Of a stretch of 64,000 nucleotides of DNA, positions 32,501 to 43,400 are shown one piece after another. The notes under the pieces were generated by a model. It had not been told where the DNA came from. It saw nothing but the letters and a program-made list of their open reading frames with translations, and did not search any database. This stretch comes from Sarcocystis neurona (taxonomy: Eukaryota > Apicomplexa > Conoidasida > Eucoccidiorida > Sarcocystidae): positions 5,689,730 to 5,753,729 of the forward strand of contig KL647291.1 of assembly GCA_000727475.1 (NCBI GenBank). The letters are read 5' to 3'. The position numbers and the translations under genes were made by a program. How positions within the stretch are numbered: position 1 is the first letter of the stretch; each line of letters starts with the position of its first letter.

Positions 32501-35500
32501 ACATATACATATATATCTATATGGAGGCACATGCTGGTGTACTGGTGGGCGACACGTGTACGTTTATCTAAAATCTACACACCCCGAGGTCACTTCATTT
32601 TTGACTTTGTCATGCGCACGGCTACGTCTAGCGGCGTGCTGTTTTCTGACTCAGCTTCACATCTAGTTCCCGAGCACGAAAGCGCCCCTACGTCTCTTCA
32701 CATATGTAGACATTTACACATGTATATATATGTAGGTGACAGGGTCCTGCTGAACAATACGTGTCTCGAAGATTTACACACCGCACAGCTGTACACGCGT
32801 GTCCAGAGCTTCCGACTACCACACAAAGATAGACTCCATATGTCGATAAATACGCCTGTACATGCATGCATGTACGCGTGTACATACGCACGCATGCATA
32901 CACGTACGTACTTATATATGCATACGATTATACATATGTATCTGTGCATACGTATGCCTATATGTCCACATATATATATATACGAGTGGATTCAGAAGGG
33001 AAAGCAGGGAGAGCAGCGAGTGTGGGACTCGACAGGGGAACTGACGGGAATTACACATGCAGAAAAAAGAAAAATACCTGGCAGGTGGACAACGTAGAGT
33101 CCGTGGGGTCTCTTATTCTTTTCTTGGAAGACGAGAAGATCGGTGAAATTCTCCTTGGCAGCAAATTTGCAGATGTTCTTCAAATGATACGGCCCTCTCT
33201 GAAACAGAGACACCGCGGAAACGCAGACGCCGGGTGTACGTACACCCAGCCAGCAATCCAGGGGCGACACGAAGACGGGCAGCAGCAATGTCGGGAACAG
33301 GAGCACTGCACATCAGCCGTCAAAAACAGAGACGACGTGGCGGCACGAATATCTGGTGTACGTACACATCAACTCAACTGTCAACGGCCGAAGAACAACA
33401 CGATGTGCGCCTAATCGGCACGTGTACGTACACCACACAAGGCAGCAGTCAAAAACAGGTTCCTCGCGCTGTGGCAGAGAACTTTGCAGCAGGTTATTTT
33501 CTTCCGTAAATATGTTAAAACGACAGCAGCAGACGCGGACTCCACAGGCAGAGACACACACGTACGCGTGGGTTTTCCACACATCTCTCTCTTCACAGAT
33601 GTGAGAAGAGCGAAGAGTAGCGTGCACACAAAAGGAGCAAATTGGGGTGTACGTACACCCGGAAGAAGACGCACACGAACACGGAAGAGGCCAACAAACC
33701 ACGACAACAGAGAAAAGGAGAACAGACGGGAAGCACTGGAGAAACACTCCAAAGTGCCGACATATAAGAAAGACGATCCGCCAGAAACGCAGGAAGAACG
33801 CTACTTTGCGACCACGCGAAAATCACAAATCTCGGGCTGAAGGAGGAGAACACACGACTACCCTGGAAAGAAGTAGCAACCACCGCAGGATGCGCGCAGT
33901 TTCTTTGCGACACGCGGAGAGAAACTCCGTGGCTCGTCGCCGGAGGATGTGGCGCAGCGGGGCGCAGCTGAGACGGGAGAACACGAAGTACAAAAACTCA
34001 CACGGAGAGTAAGAAGAAAGTCTTTGGTCAGTGAGGACAGACAAAGGGAAACGCCTCTATCTAGTGAGCACAGAGAAGAACACGGCGGCCTTCTGACCTT
34101 GTAGAAGAATGAATTGGGGAAAATGTAGAGCACCTCCTTCAAGAAGTCGTACATCCCCCGCGTCACTCGCCTGGAAGAGAAAACATGAGGCAGGGACAGG
34201 TGGGGTGTGTCTCTTTCTGCTGCGTCCAGCGCCTCCTCTAACGTCAAACATACGATCTACTCTCCCTCCTATCCAGCCGATCCACATGCAGTCTCAGTTC
34301 CGCAAGCTCAAACATACACATGCACGGGTGTTGGTCGCTAAACAGATACACGTAGACGTCGACGTCTGCAGATATTAAGAAAGCAAGAAAGACAAACATA
34401 TACACGGACGACGTGTATTCAGGTATAGGCGTGACTACATGATACATATATATATATATATGAGTTTGTGTATGTGGGCACGTAAATACGTATACAATGC
34501 CCAAATGTACATATATATATACATACATGCATACCGGTAGTAGTAGAGGTAGTGACGGATATTTCCACGTACAGTTGTGTGGACACGAAACACACATACA
34601 TATGTAACACACATACATATATATATATAACCGCATATCCATACGGTGTTGCATACACACATATATATATACATATATATGTAGAAGCGTATGCAGGTAT
34701 ATCCACACATACATGCAGAAACATACTTACAGGTACATAGGTACATATATATATATATATGCAAATATGTGAAAACACAGACACACACACCCACAAACCG
34801 GACGCACTGGACAACTACCGGGCACACACACACACACATACACATACATACACGCAGATACGTATGCATGTGTACATACATTTGTATACACACGTACGTT
34901 TATATATATAAATATAAATGTATATGTAGACAAAGCGGGCGTTTTGGATGGACAACTCAATCACCGGTCATACATATATACATACATGCATGCAGATACA
35001 CATTTATACGCACATACAAATATATACATATACGTATATATATATACACCAAAACCGGACGTCTTGGATGGACAGTTGAACTAACGCGTAACAGTCTAGA
35101 AGAAGATGTTTCTCCCAAGATGCAGCAGCTTCTGCAGGGCACGGAAACACCTCACAACGTCTCGAATATATGTAGCCTTTGTCCAAGGAAGCCTGCGTGC
35201 CCTTGTGGTACCGGCGTGCTCAAAACCTATACAAACGTACGCGTACAAGTGTGTAAGCCTGGACACCGTTCTGCAAAGCGACGAAGTCAGAAAACACGTA
35301 CCTACACATATATATGTATATATATACAAACATACACGCACATGCGTAAGTATATGGTTGTCCACAAATGTAGGGCTGGTCACCCTCAACATACCATAAA
35401 GGCACGAAGTGTGGATAACGCAAGGTTCGAACAACGCGGAGGTAAGTCACGTATAGTTGCACCTTCTGCGGGTGTACGTACACCAGAAGGGATCCCGTGG

Positions 35501-38329
35501 CGTGTCACGCACATCGGACGGAGGAAAGAAAAACGCCTCTCTGCACGCGGCTACTGAAGGTGGCGCGGTGACGGATGGGCCTTAACGAACGACAGACGGG
35601 GAAAAAATGAAGAAGAACATCTCTGCAGAAGGCGAAAATGATATGTTCAGCTCTCTGATCTGCTGTCGAGATGTGTCACACTCCTTTGTTGTTCCCCCCC
35701 CCTTCCCCTCCCTGCGGTGTCTGTACACCCCGTGGCGCCTTGTGGTGGTGGCACTGAGGAGGACAGCGCTGCAGCTTTCATGACGTATGGCGTAGGAGAA
35801 GCAGCAAAAGATATGGTCGAGGAGGAACATTTGGCAGAAGAAAAACACACGTGCAGGGAGCCGACGGGGGCGGAAAGGAAAAGCGACGCAGAAGAAAAAG
35901 AAGGAAAAGAGACCAGAAAGAAGCAACGGGGGAGACACACGAGGAACTCGGAAGGCGGAGACGGAGCCGAAGACGAAGACGTGCAGAAAAAGAAGAAGAG
36001 GGTCGCGAGCGGAAAAGAGACGACGAAGAGAGAAAGGAGCAGCAGATGTGAAGAAGGAGGAGAGAACTGCGAGCGAGGAAGAGCGGCCATGAAAACGGGT
36101 GACCGCACAGACGTCGGGATGCGGGATCCTGGGAAGTCTCTCGCGTCTCTTCTCCCAGGTGTACGTACACTCGGGAGGCAAAAAGACAACGCAGGGCAGT
36201 GGCAGCTCTCTGTGGCTGTAGCAAACCAACCCTTCCCGTTTCCCCTTCGGAACGCAATGGCGATATACACGCACCTATACACACTTGCTGGAACCAGTTG
36301 TGTTGGACAAGAAACCCGTTTCCCGCTGACCCAGGAGGAAGGCAGTGAGAAGCGCAAAGACGTCAGCAAGGCCGGAGGACAGCGCAAGTAGGAGACATCG
36401 ACGCGAAGAAAAGAAACAGGCATAAGGGGCAGCAAAACACGATCCGCGCGCGCGCGCACGCCGGGGGGGGAGAGAATAGGCAGACGCGGGATCCCCGTCT
36501 TCGACGTTTGGGGTGCACGTACACCGGAAAAACGCCTACCGGTTCGTTGTCACCATCAGTTTCGGCGTGACGAGGCCTTTGAAGTAGGGAGAAAACTCGT
36601 CTGTTTCTTCCTCAGCAGTTATTTCTTCGTCCGCCGGCTCAACTGCAGCACACAAGTAAGCGTCAGTACACCGGACAAAACGCTCTCTCATGGGCGAGAA
36701 AACGGCAGGCCTCTTTCTGCTCACACATCTGCTGCTCTCCTCCCATCCCCGCCCCGCCCCCCCCTCCCGCTGCATGATACTCCCCCAGAACCCTCCCCTC
36801 CTCTAGACCAATGAGGATCAACGGTATCGCTACTTCTCTGCTGTGACACATCTGCTGTACTCCTCGTGTGGCCGATGCTGCCCCAGGTCTGTCCTCTTGC
36901 TCGGATACTGCAAGTGTCGGCGCGTCCTCCTCTGCGCCTGTGTGAGTATTTTCTCCCCTCGTTGCCCTGCAGTGTGCGGTTGCAACTCTCGGGATCCTCC
37001 CTCTGCAGCAGTCCTCATGCGTACGCCCTCTGCTGCAGTTGCTGCTGCACCTGTTCAGCGTGTTGCTGCTGCGTCGCACCGCGCTCGGCTGCTGCTGCTC
37101 ATTTCTCTGCCATTGCTGCCGCTGTCAGTCTCCCTGCGTCTGTGCTTCCTGTGCTGCCGAGCCTGCTGCAGTTCTACAGCTGTCCTATAGCCTCTGGCCT
37201 CGGGTCTCCGTCTTTCGACTTCTGCGCTTCTGCTGCGGCATGTCCTTCCACTACTGCTGATCTGCTCTGCTGCTGCTGTGCGAGCCGCCGCCGTCTACTG
37301 CTGCTTGACCTCACGGTCGATGAAACGTCGTGCTGGCAATGCGTCTTCGCTGCTGCTGCTCCTCATCCTCCTTCTTTAAGGACAACAAGTGCAGCACTCC
37401 CCTCCAGCTGCTGATTTAGAAGCTGCCTGACGGCTGCTGTTGTGCTCCTGCTGTTGGCTGCACTTCCTGTTGTCTGCCCCCTTTGGGAGAGTTGCCACTC
37501 TCCTGCCGTCGGTGTATGCACACCTCGTCTCCTCTCGGTGTATTGTAGGTGTGTACTGTAGAAGTATGCGCCTGCTGCGGACTCTCCCTGTTGCTCTTGC
37601 TGCTACTGCAGCTGCTTCTTCTATTTTACTGGACGTACCGACTGTGGGGTCGAAGCGACGCATGGACTCTATAGTGCGGGGAGTTTTCTTTTCCACAACT
37701 TCTCCCCTTTTCTCTCGTCTCCGTACGTCCTTTTTTTTCTTCGCCTTCAGCTTCTTCTTCTCCTGGAGCAGCTGCGCGGCCAGGCGCTGCCGTCGTTGCT
37801 TGTTCTTGATACCTTGTGTGTTAACATTACTGCTCAGCAAACTTTTCTTTTTCTTCTTCTTCTCCTCCTTGCCCGCTTCCCCAGTCTCCTGCGACTGAAA
37901 CGCTTCCTCTTTCTTCTTCGTCCTGCCTAAGATGCTACTGCTACTTGCACTGCTACGGCCGCTGCTGCTGCCGCTCGAACTGCTGCTGTTGCTGCTGTCG
38001 GCTGCACGGCGTGTGCGGCGCTCCCTGCTCCCTACGGCCTGGCCACCCCCACATCCGGCCACACCTGAAGTGCCGGAGGAGGAAGAAGAAGCAGAAGGTC
38101 TCTCCTCCTCTGGGTTTGCTGCGTACTGCCGGCGCTTTCTGTGCTGCTGCTGTTGCTGCGGCTGGGGCCTCTTCTGCTGTGGCTGGCGCCCCTGCACCCA
38201 ACTGGGCCGCTGCAGCTGCTTCTGCTGCTTCTTTGGCCGAGCAGCAGCCGGCCCTTCCGTCCGTTTTCTCTTCTCGCGTCCAGCTCCTGCGGCAGCTTGC
38301 GCCGCTGCGGCGGCTTGTCGCGGTGCCAT
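29518..38329 (-). CDS. RPF1: Ribosome production factor 1, Brix-domain protein (six exons)
   Basis: RPF1 acts in the nucleolus on pre-60S particles, in 27S pre-rRNA processing. The exons are 38329-37639, 36642-36540, 34170-34098, 33198-33078, 31827-31667 and 29757-29518; phases 1, 2, 0, 1, 0 match at every junction and give 462 aa. Family hallmarks, in order: KTPRTIESMRRFDPT before the first junction; DEFSPYF and TPKLMVTTNR (start of the Brix domain, about residue 256); GMYDFLKEVLYIFPNS; ENFTDLLVFQE and GLYVVHLP; GPTSYFRLTS; LNNFSTRLG; VGRRVVTFHNQRDFIFFRHH; LQEIGPRMTLKL. Human RPF1 is about 349 aa; the excess is an N-terminal low-complexity extension (Ala, Gln, Ser and Lys tracts, residues 1 to about 210). 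The ATG at 38329 is the first in frame after a stop-rich stretch. Introns are 0.9-2.4 kb and full of microsatellites and palindromes. The domain core has no gaps. Confidence 0.93.
29944..29957. repeat. GTGTACGTACAC palindrome copy, RPF1 intron 5
   Basis: Perfect 14-base palindrome GGTGTACGTACACC. A one-mismatch relative (GGTATACGTACACC) lies at about 30098. Confidence 0.85.
33232..33660. repeat. Cluster of four GTGTACGTACAC palindromes, RPF1 intron 3
   Basis: Perfect copies lie at 33232-33247 (16 bases, GGGTGTAC/GTACACCC), 33356-33367, 33422-33433 and 33645-33660 (16 bases again). The intervening sequence is not repetitive between copies, so this is not a simple tandem array. All four are in the intron between RPF1 exons 3 and 4 (33199-34097). 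Confidence 0.88.
34794..35086. repeat. Degenerate ~120-140-bp tandem unit, RPF1 intron 4
   Basis: A core of about 30 bases (AAACCGGACG, then TTGGATGGACA, then an AACT-type end) occurs at 34794, 34933 and 35053, each copy followed by CATACATACA/TATATA microsatellite. The copies differ by substitutions and small gaps. Confidence 0.6.
35461..35489. repeat. Extended palindrome copy, RPF1 intron 4
   Basis: A perfect GGTGTACGTACACC core (35471-35484) is flanked by CCTTCT on the left and AGAAGG on the right, which are complementary; the left arm carries three extra bases (GCG). Another perfect core lies at 36159-36170 and a one-mismatch copy (GTGCACGTACAC) at about 36513. Confidence 0.75.
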
Positions 38330-40411
38330 GCAGCTGCAAGCGGCCAGGCAACGAACACCAAGAAGACCTGCGGTACCGTCTCAAGCCCGCGCTGTGCGGC
38401 GTGGACACCCGCTTCCACTACGCTGGTGCTCCACAACTAGTGCCTCATGCAGAAAAAGAGCAAAAGACGCGAAGAACAAACTGGGATACGTAGTCTTCCA
38501 TTCTTAGGAGAAGTCTTCATTCTCGCTACACGCCAGCATCTGCATGCGGAAGAGAAGGAGCACTGCGCCTTGCTACCGTACCCGCTGACGGGCGGGTCTG
38601 CGCATGCATGAGTGATGCGTTGTCGTCCCGCCACGGCTCTGCTAAGCTGCTGCCATTGTTGTGTTGCCGTCAGTGGTAAGGGGACTACTACGACTGCTGT
38701 TGCTACTGCTGTTGCCGCAGCTCATCTGCTGCCTACATTGCTGCTGCTGCTGCTACGGCTACTGTTGCTGCTGTGTTGCTGCGGGGTTGAGCTGCGGCCG
38801 CCACTGCCCCGTTGCAGTCAGTTAGCCAAAGACACTAGCGACCCCACATCGCAGTGGGTCGCAGACGGCAGAGACGCGTAGCTACCGCTTCTGCGACTAC
38901 TGTACTACACTTTCGGCCGACCCTATCGCTGCGTAGCTGTCTGCCCCCGCGCTCTCTCGCCACTTGATCGAGGCGATAGGACGATGGACAGTCGCCACTA
39001 ACGTACAGCAGTGTCTGCTAACCTCTCTCAACTACCCATCAGGGTCATACAGGGATGCCACGCCGCACGTTGTCTACCCGTGCCAATATATATATATATA
39101 TATATATACATACATACGTGCGTATGTACTCATTGATACGTCAGACACGTACATATATATGTGTGTACGATTCTGCCATACGCTATCCACACAAGTTAGC
39201 ATATATATCTCTGTACTCATGTTTATGCGTGATACACGTACGTATACATGTGTGTACGGCGCTGTCCGTCTTGTGTAACAATGCTGCTCGCTGCGTGGGG
39301 CGTCGCATCTCACGCGTATACCGTAGGAAGGTAGCCGTTGACAACAATACAAATATATATGTGTCTGTGTAGACATGTATCTACGGACATTTGCATCTCT
39401 ACACTGCCAGCGACCCGTGTGTGCTGCAGCAGTTTTTTTGTGGGGAGCCGTCGTCCACCAGGGCTGCGGCTGCTGCCGTCTCCTGCCGCTGTTGCTGCGC
39501 TGTTGCTGCTGCTGCTGCAGCTGTGTGGCGCGGCGGCTCCCTATTTGGCGGCAGCTTTCTGTCGCCAGCCCGGGAAAAACTTCTTTTTCGCCTCTGGGCC
39601 GAACCTTCTGCAGCAGCAGCAACAGCAGAGCCCCTCTGGTCCCCAACTTTCCACCAGCCGACTCTGCTGGACACTTTTCCTCCCCTCGATGCCTCGCGCA
39701 TGCGCAGTGTGCAGCGTGTCCCATATGTGTCCCTGGCTTCTTTTTACGTCTCAGCCCATGACTTCCTGCATCTCGTCCCTCTATTTCTTCGTCTCTCCTG
39801 GACTTCCCCGCCAAAGGTGGACTTTTGGCACCTCGTCCCCTGTTTTCTTCTCTTTTCTCTTCCGCCCCTCCCTCCCTGTCCTTCTCTTGCCGTGTGTGTG
39901 CGACCGGCTACTGGACCTGCCCCGTTGCTCCGCGTCATTCCTTGCAGTCACCGCCTCTCCCCTCTAGACACCTACTCTCCCCTTGTTCTCTACCCTCGCG
40001 ATTCACGTTGCTGTTATTGACTGAGACGCCGCTGCTGGTGTAGGTGTGGCCTCTGGCTTCTCCTGGCGTTCCTGCTTCTGCCGGGAGGACGCGTAGCCGC
40101 CATCGCTGCTGCTCTGCAGCCGGACGAGGTGGTGGACTGCCCTGCTGCTTCCCCCTGCTGCAACTGCGGCACTGTTGCTTCTGTGGGTGTGCTGCTGTCG
40201 TAAGAAGGAAGCTGGTATTCCACCAGTCTTTCCGACGCCGCGCTGATATCGCACCACCTTCGCTGATCCTCCTGCTGCTCTCCTGCTGCAGCAGTGCCGC
40301 CCCCTGCGCCTGCCCTTGCTACCTCGCGCTGCAGGCGCCATGTGACGCAGCGCTTTGGCCGGTGCTGGAACGCGCTCGGTAGCTCTGCGGCTGCTTCATC
40401 CTTCCCATGCG
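38330..40411. promoter_or_regulatory. Divergent intergenic region between RPF1 and the NPL4-like gene
   Basis: RPF1 starts at 38329 on the minus strand and the NPL4-like frame at about 40412 on the plus strand, so promoters of both should lie in these 2.1 kb. The region has CTG tracts (38690-38780), a (TA)n run at 39086-39108 and pyrimidine-rich DNA at 39780-40000. Minus-strand frames at 39074-39814 (charged, with KKPGTHMGHAAHC) and 40014-40748 (Ala-rich, with QHRPKRCVTWRLQRE) look partly protein-like, so an extra small minus-strand gene cannot be excluded; the second would overlap NPL4-like exon 1. No core promoter element is recognisable. Confidence 0.35.
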
Positions 40412-43400
40412 ATGCAAGGGAAAGTTCGCGGCTGCTCCAGAGGCAGGGCAGCCCCGCTGCTCCCCTCCCCTTCCGGCCTTTTCTCCTGCCCTCTGCTGCT
40501 GATGCTGGTACTCCTCGTCGACTCCACGACACATTCGCTTTCGCCACCTGCCTCCGTGCTGCCCACCCCGTCTCCGCCATTCCTCCCGTTGCCTCCCCTG
40601 CAGCGGCAGCAGCAGCAGCAGGAGCCAGAGCAGCGCCAGCAGCAACCACCGCAGCACCAACCGCAGCCGCGTGATCCGCACCAGCAACAGCTCGAGCACC
40701 ACGTCCATCAGGAGAAGCAGCACCTGCATCAGGAGCCGTATCGATCACTGCTGCAGGAAGTAGGGCAGTTTTATAGCCGGTTCTTGAGTCTTGACTGGCT
40801 CCTCATTTCTCCGGCATTGCAGCAGCAAAAACGACTTCCCCCTTCGGGCCGCGCACTTCAAAACGGCCCCCCTCTTATCTACGCTGCTGCGATAGTGCTT
40901 CCGTCAAGAAAGGCACAATCAGCAGCAGGAGCCCGTTCGACGCTGCTGCTTCCTCAGCGCGTGTCTCCGCAGGGGTTATACTCCACGTTTACGCTTCGTC
41001 GACAACGCCCACCCGCAGCATGCTGTCTCCCGATTGCTGGCGGTAGGAAGCCCGCGGTGTCTGTTACCGCAGCGTCTGCAGGAAAGAGAAATTCTGCTGT
41101 TGCTTCACCATGTGTTGCTGCATCCCCCTCGATCGCTGCTGCCTCTGCTAAGAGTTGCGGCCCAGGGGCCACAGCTGCCTGTGGACCGGCGAGAGATCGC
41201 GCTGCAAGTGCAACAGCAGCAGCAAAGCAGCAGGAGGAACAGGAGGAAGAAAACGCAGCGGCAGCGGGAGGCAGCAGCAGCAGCATCCCCAGAAATGCTG
41301 GTGCTTCTCCCGTGCCTTGGCAACAGCGGCATCAACAAGTGAAGCAGGCCGCTCCCCCCCACCGCGTGACGAGGGACGTGGGCCTGGGAGTCGACGGCAG
41401 CGGCGAGACACGCTGCGTTGACGGGGAGACACGGGAGACAGGAAGCTCTCTGTGTGTCGAGGAGAAGGCGTCTCAGGCCATCAGCAGCCTGTGCAGCAGC
41501 GACGGCGAGTGTTGTCCTCCGGCGAAGGATGAAGGGGAACACAGCAGCCAAAGCAGCAGCAGCCACAACAGAGGCACGTGCAAGAGCCGCTGGCTCCTGC
41601 AGCCTGTCCGTGTTCATGCACCTCTGGGCCGTGGTGACGCTTCAGCAGCAGCAGCAGCGAACGGCGCAGCTCTGCAATTTTTCTCTCGCTCGTCGGCTGC
41701 TGCTCGATCTGCTCTGGGGAGTGCTGCTGCTGGTGAGAGCGCTGCGGCACCTGGCTCTGCCGCTTGCAGCACCGCAGCGAAGGCGGGGGCAGGCGACGGC
41801 CTGCTGCGCAGAGTTTCCTTGACGAAGCAGCAGCAGCAGCAGAGACAGCGGCCGAGCGAGCAGGAGCAGCAGGGAGAACTTCTAGTGCCGCTGGATGACG
41901 AGCAGCCGGTTAAAGTAAGTGGAGCCGTTGTCTCCGTCGAAAAGATGCTGCTGGCTGCTCTGCTGCTGCTGCCCTCACAGGCGTGTACACCAGACCGCCC
42001 CACACTTATAACCCACTCCTGCTGCTGCTGGTGCAGCACCAAGAGCGCGTGGGCGTTGTCTCTCTAGACGTAGGGGACGTGCATGTGTCTGCCTGCCACT
42101 TGTTCTCTACATACATTTCTATGGACGACCTTTTTTTGAAGTCCCTCTCAACACTTGGGAAGTCACACAGGCACCGGATGACACGGCAGAAGGTAGGCAA
42201 CGTGCTTCGGAATCATACCTATCCATATCTCTACGTATATACATATATACACATATATGTATACAGAGAGAGATGTGTAAATGTATGTGTGTGTGTGTGT
42301 ATGCGTACGTGTGTGTGTGTATGTTTGTGAGTCTTCGTGTCTCTCTTTTCCTCTCTTAGACGCCTTTACCCATATATATATATGTATATATATACATATA
42401 TATATACATATGTGTATGTCTATGTAAATGTGTGAGTGCGTGTGAGGGTGTGACGCATGCACAGGTCCACGTTTATATTACATATATATATGTGTAGACA
42501 GATAGTTACATTGATAGAGATAAATTTACAAAGTTTGTGTATGTGGGTATGTCTATGTATGTGTCTGTGTGTGAGTCTTTGTGGCTTGAGGTTTGAACGT
42601 TCTTCAGGTAGTGTTTATCTCTCTATCTACGTACGCCAGTACACTTGTATGTGTATCTGCATGTGTATATGTGTTTGTGTGGGTGCGTGTGTGCTGCTTG
42701 CTGGCTGGGGTTGTGAACGTTTTGCAGGTCGTGTTGAGCCGGTCGGTGCTGCGTAGTTTGCTGCAAGCGGCATGGGCGCGGAGCAGCGGGAGCGATCCTC
42801 CGCAGGCGGCGCTGCTGTACGGAAGAGTGCGGCAGCAGTCCCCGCAGCTTCCTTGCCAGAGCAGCAGGGCGAGGTGCAGCAGCAGGATCAGCAGCAGAGG
42901 AGTCAGCGGAGGACTCCTTGCTGCGGCAGCAGAGGAGCAGCAGGACGACGAGGAGGAGAAGGCGAAAACGGAGAAGAAGAAGCAACAGCAGCCGGTGGAA
43001 ATCCGTGTGGAAGGGGTGCTGCTCCTCTGCTGCTCTGCCGAAGAGAAAGCAGCTGCTGCTGCCGTTGCTGCTCGTCACCTGGCGACCTCCTCCGCTCCCG
43101 ACCGTCAGGAGGCAGAGTCGTCTCTCGCAGCTGCGCTGCCCGCACTAGCCGTAAGTCGGTGACACATTGAAAAAGGCGTGTGTGTAGAAGGGGACACAAA
43201 CCTCGTTTCTCTCCAGCAGTGTACGTCGGCAAAGCACAAAGGTGCTTTTCTTCGTTCCCTTCCCCAGTGCTTCTCACAAAACACCAAAAAGTCTCCTCTC
43301 TTTTCTTCCTCCGTGCCTCCCACATCCCACACACGCACACACAGGCACATATATATATGTACGCCGGTGTGTGCGTATAGTACGCGTGGATGGATATATC

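Noticed and set aside
35717..36391. Plus-strand charged frame of 224 codons in RPF1 intron 4
   Set aside because: It is a Lys/Glu/Arg-rich reading of a purine-rich tract, lies inside a well-supported intron, and has no family match or start context.
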